Shown: in pieces, positions 1 to 6,037 of the stretch
Layout of the letters: the number at the start of each line of letters is the position of its first letter
How positions within the stretch are numbered: the stretch's first letter is position 1
NCBI GenBank assembly: GCA_015491705.1
Contig: WFVK01000097.1
Span: 1-9,227, forward strand
Reading direction: 5' to 3'
DNA length: 9,227 bases
DNA from: Nitrospirota bacterium
Lineage (GTDB): Bacteria > Nitrospirota > Thermodesulfovibrionia > UBA6902
Program-made: the position numbers and the translations under genes
Notes under the pieces: model-generated
What the model was told of the DNA's origin: nothing
The model's database searches: none
What the model saw: the letters and a program-made list of their open reading frames with translations, nothing else

Positions 1-846
1 CCCCTGTACCGTTCGGTGAATATGGGACAGATAAACTCCCTGCTGTTTCTGTTTTGTGTTTCAGCACTGTATTTTATTCACAAAAACCGCGCATGGCCGG
101 CCGGTTTTCTGATAGCCGCGGCATCTCTTATCAAGATATTTCCACTGGTGCTGATCCCGTTCTTTGCCCTAAAACGGCAGTACAGAATAATCGTAACAAC
201 CTTCGTGAGTATGCTCCTGCTCATCGGTGTCTCTGCAATCTTCCTGGATATCAATCTGTATGTAACCTTTTTAAGTGATGTACTGCCCGGAATGGCTTCT
301 GCAGGCGGCTTTTACAGAAGTCAGGGGCTTCTTGCCTTTTTCCTGAGGCTCCTTACGGAAAACCAGGCTGTAAAATCCATAGGGAACTATCCCGGAACGG
401 CGAATTTTCTTTACATGGCGTCAAGCGGAATCGTGATGCTCTCGGCTCTTTTTGTTACGCGAAGACAGCGGGATGCAGGGACACTGCGTTATGACATGGA
501 ATACGGGCTGTATTTCGTGGTCGCCCTGTTGGTTATGTCCAAGTCCTGGCAGCACTATGCAATCTTCCTGCTCATCTCATACCTTTATATTTTTGAGTTT
601 CTCGTATATCAGCATTATGAAAACCCGCGGAAAGAGTTCATCATGTTTCTCGTGTTCCTGTCTTTTTGTATATGGGCATTCATGCTTACCTCCGACAGCG
701 AGTATGAGAAACTCTTTTCATTTGACAGTATAATTATGAACCTGCTTGTTTCATCAAAATTTATCGCTACCCTGCTCCTGTTTATATCCAATATCTGGAT
801 CCTTCGCAGGAAAGCGGAAGGGGCAGTGCCGGTGCAATCTTTATAG
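1..846 (+). CDS. GT87-like polyprenyl-phosphate-mannose-dependent glycosyltransferase, C-terminal part (5' truncated)
   Basis: Integral membrane glycosyltransferase of the GT-C fold, likely DUF2029/GT87 (the family of mycobacterial PimE), which transfers a hexose, usually mannose, from a polyprenyl-phosphate donor outside the cytoplasmic membrane. The frame is open from base 1 with no stop, so 281 residues are visible and the N-terminal portion is off the window. The GTG at 16 is probably internal, because the family motif NMGQIN follows it immediately and lies well inside full-length GT87 proteins (about 400 residues). Also visible are a hydrophobic segment, AGFLIAAASLIKIFPLVLIP (small residues, then Lys, then Pro, typical of the family), and near the C-terminus SKSWQHYAIFLL, which matches the conserved W-x-H loop. 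Roughly seven hydrophobic segments are present, with a basic tail (LRRK). A terminator-like hairpin follows. It probably belongs to the same glycan locus as gmd/fcl. Another GT-C polymerase or mannosyltransferase family is possible. Confidence 0.8.
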   Translation, partial: PLYRSVNMGQINSLLFLFCVSALYFIHKNRAWPAGFLIAAASLIKIFPLVLIPFFALKRQYRIIVTTFVSMLLLIGVSAIFLDINLYVTFLSDVLPGMASAGGFYRSQGLLAFFLRLLTENQAVKSIGNYPGTANFLYMASSGIVMLSALFVTRRQRDAGTLRYDMEYGLYFVVALLVMSKSWQHYAIFLLISYLYIFEFLVYQHYENPRKEFIMFLVFLSFCIWAFMLTSDSEYEKLFSFDSIIMNLLVSSKFIATLLLFISNIWILRRKAEGAVPVQSL

Positions 847-864
847 TGAATCTTCATGGCAAAT

Positions 865-914
865 GCAATGAACGGAAAAATAAATTTCCCTGCAGCATTG
901 CGGTTTGATTTTTT
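865..914 (+). terminator. Possible Rho-independent terminator after the GT87-like gene
   Basis: An interrupted hairpin is visible. The outer stem is GCAATG (865-870) with CATTGC (896-901). The inner stem is GGAAA (874-878) with TTTCC (885-889), around an AATAAA loop. After a short GGTTTGA spacer comes a six-T run (909-914). The stem is broken by unpaired bases and the T run starts 8 nt after the stem, so it would be a weak terminator. Its place 18 bp after a stop codon and directly before a promoter supports the reading. Confidence 0.4.
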
Positions 915-943
915 GACATGGGTATGTTAATTTTATCTATTAT
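913..943 (+). promoter_or_regulatory. Sigma-70-type promoter for the radical SAM gene pair
   Basis: A perfect consensus -35 box, TTGACA, lies at 913-918. The -10 is either TCTATT at 936-941 (spacer 17, 4/6 matches) or TATTAT at 938-943 (spacer 19, 5/6 matches). Transcription would begin near 948-951, giving an untranslated leader of under 20 nt that carries the CAGGG ribosome binding site at 957-961, five bases before the ATG at 967. The -35 box shares its first bases with the T run of the upstream terminator-like hairpin. Confidence 0.5.
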
Positions 944-966
944 CTCAAAACTCTGACAGGGCCATA

Positions 967-2415
967 ATGACCAAGACACTGCTGATAAAAGCACCGTATC
1001 TGGAGGTATACAGGGGACTGGATGAAGTCGCCACCAACCAAGCCCCGTTGGGTCTGGCATATATAGCGGCGGTGCTCAGGAAAGCCGGTTACCCGGTAAA
1101 CCTGATCGACCCCGAGAACCAGGACATGACTTATGATGATGTGGCCTCCCTTATACGGAAGGAAAAACCCGATATAGTCGGCATCAGCGCAGCCACCGCC
1201 AATTTTGTAAATGCCGTAAAACTTGCAAAACTGGCCAGGGAGGCAGGGGTACCGATAGTTGCGGCGGGAGGTATCCACGCCACCTCATTGCCTGAGGAGG
1301 TGCTTGACAGGCATCCTGAGATAGATATCGTCGTAATAGGTGAAGGAGAACAGACCATGCTGGACCTGTGCAGGGCCGTTGAAGGGGGAGGAGAGATCGA
1401 TTATTACGCCATCCCTGGTCTTGCATTCCGCGGCTCCACAGGGGAGATAAAAAAGAGCCCTCCGAGGCCCCTGCTTACGGACCTGGACAGCCTGCCGTTT
1501 CCCGCCCGTGACTTCCTTCCCATGAAAAAATATAATGTCCAGATTCATCTCAGCAGTGTAAGGGGGGTCAAGGCGACCATGATCAGCAGCCGGGGCTGTC
1601 CGAATCACTGCATCTTTTGCGCCGCCCACCTCACGATGGGTCACAGGTACCGTCCAAGGAATGTGGAGGCCGTGGTTGATGAAATGGAGCACCTTGTACG
1701 GGATTACAAGGCCGAATATATCCAGTTTTACGACGATACATTCACGATAAACTACGACCGTACGGTCAGGATGTGCAATGCAATCATAAAACGCGGTCTG
1801 AAGGTCAAGTGGTTCGCACACGCGAGGGTGAATACAGTGGATGAAGACCTTCTCCGGCTGATGAAACGCGCGGGCTGCACCCACGTAAGTTTCGGCATCG
1901 AGTCGGGCAACCAGACGATTCTCAGGAATATCAGAAAGGGAACAACACTCGATCAGGCCCGGAAGGCCGTAAAGGCAAGCCAGCGGGCGGGTTTAAAGAC
2001 ACTGTCAACCTTTATGATCGGCAATCCCGGGGAAACTCCGGAGACTATAAAGGATACGATTGATTTTGCGGTGGAGCTCAATTCCGACATCGCTGTATTC
2101 AGCATAATGGTCCCCCTGCCCGGAACGGAAGTTTACAACAAATACAAAGGTGTGCTCTTTGATACATCACTGGACTGGACGGATTTCAAGACTCTCCTTA
2201 CCACAAACAGGCTGGCCCTCATATCCAAGACATTGACGCATGAGATGCTGGTGAGTTCCCTGCACACCGCATGGAAGCGGTTTTACCTGAGACCGAGCTA
2301 TCTGATCCGCCAAATATTCAGGATGCGGAGCTTTGCAGAGTTCTCTTACTACATACAGGGCGGCGTAAACGTGTTCAGAGAATACCTGTTGACAAGAATG
2401 AAACCTTCTCATTAA
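967..2415 (+). CDS. Cobalamin-binding-domain radical SAM protein (class B type)
   Basis: A 482-residue protein with the usual class B layout. The N-terminal B12-binding Rossmann-like domain (about 1-140) contains PLGLAYIAAVLRKAG (27-41), VGIS (71-74), AAGGIHAT (99-106) and VVIGEGE (122-128). A radical SAM core follows, with the 4Fe-4S motif CxxxCxxC at C211, C215 and C218, DDTFT (256-260), the SAM-contacting stretch FGIESGNQ (309-316) and PLPGTE (383-388). The C-terminal region of about 80 residues is basic and aromatic. Family members include methyltransferases and cyclases such as BchE and hopanoid or Mg-protoporphyrin enzymes; the reaction here cannot be assigned. The canonical DxHxxG base-off cobalamin motif is not seen at the expected place, as is common in this class. 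The start is ATG at 967 with CAGGG (957-961). The next gene begins 20 nt after the stop, so the two are probably co-transcribed. Context suggests modification of a glycan, a lipid carrier or a small metabolite. Confidence 0.93.
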   Translation: MTKTLLIKAPYLEVYRGLDEVATNQAPLGLAYIAAVLRKAGYPVNLIDPENQDMTYDDVASLIRKEKPDIVGISAATANFVNAVKLAKLAREAGVPIVAAGGIHATSLPEEVLDRHPEIDIVVIGEGEQTMLDLCRAVEGGGEIDYYAIPGLAFRGSTGEIKKSPPRPLLTDLDSLPFPARDFLPMKKYNVQIHLSSVRGVKATMISSRGCPNHCIFCAAHLTMGHRYRPRNVEAVVDEMEHLVRDYKAEYIQFYDDTFTINYDRTVRMCNAIIKRGLKVKWFAHARVNTVDEDLLRLMKRAGCTHVSFGIESGNQTILRNIRKGTTLDQARKAVKASQRAGLKTLSTFMIGNPGETPETIKDTIDFAVELNSDIAVFSIMVPLPGTEVYNKYKGVLFDTSLDWTDFKTLLTTNRLALISKTLTHEMLVSSLHTAWKRFYLRPSYLIRQIFRMRSFAEFSYYIQGGVNVFREYLLTRMKPSH

Positions 2416-2435
2416 TTTCCTTCTTTAATCAGAAT

Positions 2436-3500
2436 ATGCTTTTTTCAATAGAAAAGAAATGGAAGACCGATTTCATTGAAAAGATCGGCATGCTTGAGAG
2501 GATAGTGCGCCGCGGGGAGCTTACACCGAAAAAAGTCCTGAACCTGGGACGCAACACCCTGGCCATGCTGTTTCACAAAACAAGGCTTTCAGGATATCCT
2601 TCGCTCTTTATGATTGAACCTACCAACAGATGCAATATCGCGTGCACCTTCTGTGATACCGGAAGGGGGCTCACCCGGCGGCCCAAGGCGTATATGTCAT
2701 TTGATGATTACAGGAAGCTGATCGACGAGGTGTCGGATTATGTCCTTTTCCTTTTCCTGTACTATATCGGAGAGCCCTTCATGCATCCCGACATATACGA
2801 GATGATAACCTATGCCCACAGGAAAAAAATCAGTGTATATACATCAACCAACGGCCTCCTGATAAATACACCTGAAAAGGCGGGAAAGCTCGTGGAATCC
2901 GGTCTGGATACGCTTCTCATCTCATTTGCGGGCGCTGACAGGGAGACTTATGAAAAATACCAGAAAGGCGGCAGTTTCGACAAGCTCATCAGGAACATTA
3001 AACTGATTTCGGAGGAGAAAAAGAAAAGGGGCTCCAGGACGCCGGTCCTCAAACTGCGTTTCATGGTGATGCACCATAATGAGAGCGAAATAGTGCGTAT
3101 AAAAAACATTGCAGAGGAAACAGGCGTCGATATATTAAATACGCGTGGAATCCTGGTAAAGGGTCAGGATGACGCTATTAAAGACTATATCCCCAAAAAC
3201 GAAAAATTCTCGAGGTACCGTATAAAAAACGGAAAACTGCAGAAGAAAATCCTTAATAAAGGCAGGTGCCAGTGGCTCTGGCTGGGAGGAATAGTCGGGG
3301 TGGACGGCAGGGCACTGCCGTGCTGCGCCGGCTTTAACGAGCTCATACAGTTCGGCGACGTGATGCAGGCCGGAGGCTTTAAAGCTGTGTGGAATAACGA
3401 CAGGTACAGGCAGATGAGGCGGCAGATACTCAACAGGGACTACAGGTGGCACCGCTGTGCAGAATGCTCCGGTATCCTGGGATACCAGGACTTTACGTGA
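2436..3500 (+). CDS. Radical SAM/SPASM domain protein
   Basis: A 354-residue cytosolic radical SAM enzyme with an auxiliary iron-sulfur site. The first 55 residues are basic and helical with no recognised domain. The core begins at FMIEPTNRCNIACTFC, with the cluster cysteines C66, C70 and C73. GEPFMHP (112-118) is the usual SAM-binding GGEP-like strand, and TSTNG (136-140) is the next conserved strand. The C-terminal SPASM-type region shows C278, C296, C297, C341 and C344, enough for one auxiliary 4Fe-4S cluster but fewer than the seven cysteines of a full SPASM domain. ATG 2436 is chosen because it starts 20 nt after the upstream stop. The frame stays open back to an ATG at 2271, but that would overlap the preceding gene by 145 bp. 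No good Shine-Dalgarno precedes 2436, so reinitiation or translational coupling is likely; ATG 2490 is an alternative. The substrate is unknown. Relatives modify peptides, sugars or lipids. Confidence 0.88.
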   Translation: MLFSIEKKWKTDFIEKIGMLERIVRRGELTPKKVLNLGRNTLAMLFHKTRLSGYPSLFMIEPTNRCNIACTFCDTGRGLTRRPKAYMSFDDYRKLIDEVSDYVLFLFLYYIGEPFMHPDIYEMITYAHRKKISVYTSTNGLLINTPEKAGKLVESGLDTLLISFAGADRETYEKYQKGGSFDKLIRNIKLISEEKKKRGSRTPVLKLRFMVMHHNESEIVRIKNIAEETGVDILNTRGILVKGQDDAIKDYIPKNEKFSRYRIKNGKLQKKILNKGRCQWLWLGGIVGVDGRALPCCAGFNELIQFGDVMQAGGFKAVWNNDRYRQMRRQILNRDYRWHRCAECSGILGYQDFT

Positions 3501-3504
3501 AATA

Positions 3505-4548
3505 TTATTGTCCCTGATATATCTTCTTCAGCCTGGCGTAAAAGTCTGTATCTGCATCCGGGGGCGGCAATTCCCCCCGCTCCTCTCTTAAAAGAAAGCC
3601 TATTATGCTCGCGCACAAATCGGATATATCCCCGCCCTTGACGAGGAAGAGACTCGTTGAGAAATGCAGATATTCTTTTGTCCGCACCGGTTTCTTTACA
3701 GCCGCAATAAAACCGGGGAAGAGTATTTCGCTGTCACAGCTCAACGGCCTTATCACGTAGTTGGCCATGCCGCAGGCGAGGGCCAACTGCCTGATGTCCC
3801 CTGATTCCATAAATACCAGATTATCGGCATGGTTTCTTCCGAATTCCTCTATTACGTGCTGTAATTTTGCAGCAGGCTGTTCAAACACCGAGACCACTAT
3901 CGCCGTATCCGGAACCGGGGGATACCTGGTAAGCAGATGGTTTAGAATCTCAAATACAAAAGAGGGATATATTACATTGGCAAATATTATAACCTTCTTT
4001 TTGCCTTTCAGTTTTTCAGGAACCGCCGGTTCATCCCTTTTTATCTCTCTGTAGCTGTGAGTAAACAGGGGGATCACCTCTAAATTGTTCTTTGACTTGA
4101 AATAAGAGGCTGCCTCATATGTCTCCCTGTCAGTGCATATAACCTTGTGGGCAAGGGCAAAGGTGACCCGCAGGGACGGCTCCCCCATCAGTTTGCTTCT
4201 TGTCCTGCCTAAAATAGAAAACATTTCCGAATGAAGGGTGACAATCGGTTTTACGCGGAAGAACCATCCGACACAGACTGAGGACATCAGCCTCATCAGG
4301 GCAGGACGCGTATATCCCTTTGTCAGATAATGAAGGGCGTCTTTCCTCCAGATATTGCGCAGCAGCCTGACTATAAAATATATCCAGTTCGTAAAACCGA
4401 TAAATCCTTTTGTCTTGAACGAGTTTTCAGAAAGATTTATAACACAACAGTCATTGCCTTCTTCCTTCAGCCTGTTTAACAGGAAAAGATTATGGAGACC
4501 TTCTTCATCGTATGGAGGAGAAAAGTTTCCAATCAACAAAATGCGCAT
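3505..4548 (-). CDS. Divergent GT-B-fold (GT4-like) glycosyltransferase
   Basis: A 347-residue protein that opens with MRILLIGNFSPPYDEEGLHN, the typical first strand and donor-side loop of GT4-type glycosyltransferases. HSE (106-108) follows the strand PIVTL, and the linker region around VICTD (136-140) and VIPLF (158-162) is also typical of the fold. The second Rossmann half starts near KKKVIIFANVIYP (183-195). RPLSCDSEILFPGFIAAVKKPV (267-288) is cut here as RPLSCDSEILF plus PGFIAAVKKPV; it occupies the place of the GT4 E-x7-E donor-sugar motif but is poorly conserved, leaving catalytic competence and donor uncertain. No signal peptide is seen. The start is ATG at 4548; upstream AGATA is only a weak ribosome binding site. 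It is transcribed opposite to its neighbours, and its stop lies 4 bp from that of the radical SAM/SPASM gene. It probably adds a sugar in the same glycan pathway. Confidence 0.72.
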   Translation of the reverse strand: MRILLIGNFSPPYDEEGLHNLFLLNRLKEEGNDCCVINLSENSFKTKGFIGFTNWIYFIVRLLRNIWRKDALHYLTKGYTRPALMRLMSSVCVGWFFRVKPIVTLHSEMFSILGRTRSKLMGEPSLRVTFALAHKVICTDRETYEAASYFKSKNNLEVIPLFTHSYREIKRDEPAVPEKLKGKKKVIIFANVIYPSFVFEILNHLLTRYPPVPDTAIVVSVFEQPAAKLQHVIEEFGRNHADNLVFMESGDIRQLALACGMANYVIRPLSCDSEILFPGFIAAVKKPVRTKEYLHFSTSLFLVKGGDISDLCASIIGFLLREERGELPPPDADTDFYARLKKIYQGQ

Positions 4549-4651
4549 TATCTGTTATCAAAGTGTAACGCCGACACTATTTCCTTTCTGAAAAATCGAA
4601 TTTGTCAACGGCATCGTATTTAATGTATTTATTTGAAGTTATGACCGGCTC

Positions 4652-4663
4652 TTAAACGTTTAA
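4652..4663. repeat. Perfect 12-bp palindrome, possible operator
   Basis: TTAAACGTTTAA reads the same on both strands. It sits in the middle of the divergent gap, 103 bp before the gmd-side gene and 119 bp before the glycosyltransferase start. Symmetric AT-rich sites like this are typical of dimeric regulators, but AT-rich DNA also produces them by chance and no second copy was noticed in the window. Confidence 0.3.
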
Positions 4664-4749
4664 AATAAAAGCTTCTGTTTCCTTCAAACCAGTTATATTA
4701 GCCTATAAATTAATAAAATTTCCAGTCCCTCAGCCGATTATATACGAGA

Positions 4750-4779
4750 TTGAAAAAAAGCCGGAAATTAAGATATATT
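4750..4779 (+). promoter_or_regulatory. Candidate promoter immediately before gmd
   Basis: TTGAAA (4750-4755, 5/6 to the -35 consensus) and TATATT (4774-4779, 5/6 to the -10 consensus) are separated by 18 bp. Transcription would then start close to 4785, that is at or inside the first codons of gmd, which would imply a leaderless message starting at GTG 4785. Chance occurrence in AT-rich DNA is possible. Confidence 0.3.
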
Positions 4780-4781
4780 TA

Positions 4782-5924
4782 ATGGTGAGCAAAAAAGCAT
4801 TAATCACCGGTATTACCGGGCAGGACGGCTCTTATCTGTCGGAACTGCTGCTGTCAAAGGGGTATGAAGTTCACGGGCTTATCCGCAGGGCAAGCACTTT
4901 CAATACAAAAAGGATAAACCACCTGTATATCGATCCCCATATCTCCGGGGCAAAACTCTTTCTCCATTACGGTGACCTGTCGGATGCCGGACAGCTCACA
5001 AATATCGTGTACAACATCAAGCCCGATGAAATTTATCATCTCGGCGCCCAGAGCCATGTCAAGGTCAGCTTCGAGATGCCGGAATATACGGGGGATATAA
5101 CGGCTGTGGGCACAACGAGACTGCTGGAGGCTGTAAGGAGAAGCGGCATAAAAACGAGGTGCTATCAGGCCTCCTCATCAGAGATGTTCGGTTCCACTCC
5201 GCCGCCCCAAAATGAGCTGTCGCCCTTTCACCCGAGGAGTCCCTATGCGGCGGCGAAGGTCTATGCCTTCTGGATGATCGTCAATTACAGGGAAGCATAT
5301 GATATATTTGCATGCAACGGCATACTCTTCAATCATGAATCTCCGAGGCGCGGGGAGACCTTTGTAACCAGAAAGATCACAAGAGCGGTGGCCGGTATAA
5401 TTGCAGGCAGGCAGAAGGTGCTTTATCTCGGAAATCTCGAAGCCAGGAGAGACTGGGGGTTTGCGCCGGAGTATGTCGAATGCCAGTGGCGGATACTCCA
5501 GCAGGATGAACCTGATGATTATGTCATCGGCACCGGAGAGAGCCACTCCGTAAGGGAATTTGTCGAACGCGCCTTTGCATATGCCGGCATTGAAATAGAG
5601 TGGGTGGGTAAAGGAGCAGATGAAAAGGGTGTTGTCAGGGCCTTGAGCTCATCGTCTTTAACCAACGGTTTAAAGAGCGGTGACACCGTGGTTGAAATCG
5701 ATCCGCGCTATTTCAGGCCCGCGGAGGTCGATTATCTCCTTGCAGACATCTCAAAGGCGAGGGAAAAGCTCAACTGGCACCCAAGGGTCACCTTTAACGA
5801 ACTTGTGAAAATTATGGTGGATGCCGACCTGGAATTAATCGGCATCCCTCCACCCGGCGAAGGTAAAAACATTCTGAAAGACAAGGAAATCAAGTGGACA
5901 ACCAACCAGGTGACAATCAAGTAA
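4782..5924 (+). CDS. gmd: GDP-mannose 4,6-dehydratase
   Basis: Converts GDP-D-mannose to GDP-4-keto-6-deoxy-D-mannose in the cytosol, using tightly bound NADP+. The 380-residue protein is an extended short-chain dehydrogenase of the usual Gmd length. The Rossmann glycine motif is GITGQDG (10-16), followed by the family signature [14 protein letters not shown] (32-45). The catalytic set is S132 (Thr in many homologues), E134 in SSSEMFG, and Y155/K159 in [29 protein letters not shown] (183-199), [11 protein letters not shown] (223-233) and the C-terminal [11 protein letters not shown] (312-322) are all Gmd hallmarks. No clear Shine-Dalgarno precedes ATG 4782, and GTG 4785 is an equally good start. 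The product feeds the fcl enzyme encoded 113 bp downstream, giving GDP-L-fucose; it could also feed GDP-rhamnose or perosamine branches encoded elsewhere. Confidence 0.97.
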   Translation: MVSKKALITGITGQDGSYLSELLLSKGYEVHGLIRRASTFNTKRINHLYIDPHISGAKLFLHYGDLSDAGQLTNIVYNIKPDEIYHLGAQSHVKVSFEMPEYTGDITAVGTTRLLEAVRRSGIKTRCYQASSSEMFGSTPPPQNELSPFHPRSPYAAAKVYAFWMIVNYREAYDIFACNGILFNHESPRRGETFVTRKITRAVAGIIAGRQKVLYLGNLEARRDWGFAPEYVECQWRILQQDEPDDYVIGTGESHSVREFVERAFAYAGIEIEWVGKGADEKGVVRALSSSSLTNGLKSGDTVVEIDPRYFRPAEVDYLLADISKAREKLNWHPRVTFNELVKIMVDADLELIGIPPPGEGKNILKDKEIKWTTNQVTIK

Positions 5925-5954
5925 GCAGTGTCTTCAGATTAATGTTGCATAAAC

Positions 5955-5996
5955 GGGCAGGAGAGCATGCCTTAAACCCTTCAGACTCTCCTGCCC
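5955..5996. repeat. 11-bp perfect inverted repeat between gmd and fcl
   Basis: GGGCAGGAGAG (5955-5965) and CTCTCCTGCCC (5986-5996) can form a GC-rich 11-bp stem with a 20-nt loop. It lies 30 bp after the gmd stop and 41 bp before the fcl start. No T run follows (the next bases are CGCCGGCG), so it is not a classical intrinsic terminator. It may be an intercistronic RNA-stabilising or attenuating hairpin, or one end of a small dispersed repeat. Confidence 0.6.
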
Positions 5997-6037
5997 CGCC
6001 GGCGATATCTTAATGCCACTGTAAGGTTAATGCGACT

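Larger units (their letters stand above)
4549..4781. promoter_or_regulatory. AT-rich divergent intergenic region
   Basis: This 233-bp stretch separates the minus-strand glycosyltransferase start from the gmd start, so it must hold promoters for both directions unless gmd is read from elsewhere. It is clearly more AT-rich than the flanking genes and has no credible open frame. It contains a perfect 12-bp palindrome (4652-4663), a minus-strand TTGACA (4608 to 4603) with no good -10 at normal spacing, and a TTGAAA/TATATT pair next to the gmd start (4750-4779). No riboswitch or RNA gene was recognised. Confidence 0.6.

Noticed and set aside
16..18. GTG as the true start of the first gene
   Set aside because: The frame is open to base 1, and the GT87 motif NMGQIN right after it belongs in the middle of a full-length protein. 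The gene is truncated by the window edge.
1306..1323. DRHPEI (residues 114-119) as a DxHxxG cobalamin base-off motif
   Set aside because: It lacks the final Gly and lies near the end of the B12-binding domain, before the IGEGE motif, not in the loop after the first strands where the cobalamin His is found.
1285..1884. 199-codon minus-strand open frame inside the B12 radical SAM gene
   Set aside because: The opposite frame encodes all of the conserved cobalamin and radical SAM motifs, and this one shows no recognisable family features.
2271..2435. Upstream extension of the radical SAM/SPASM protein to ATG 2271
   Set aside because: It would overlap the C-terminus of the preceding gene by 145 bp, and the translated stretch resembles no radical SAM N-terminus.
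4603..4608. Minus-strand TTGACA as a firm promoter for the glycosyltransferase
   Set aside because: No acceptable -10 hexamer is found at 15-19 bp spacing, so it is mentioned only as part of the intergenic region.
5955..5996. Reading the gmd-fcl hairpin as an intrinsic terminator
   Set aside because: The stem is strong, but the following bases are GC-rich with no T run.
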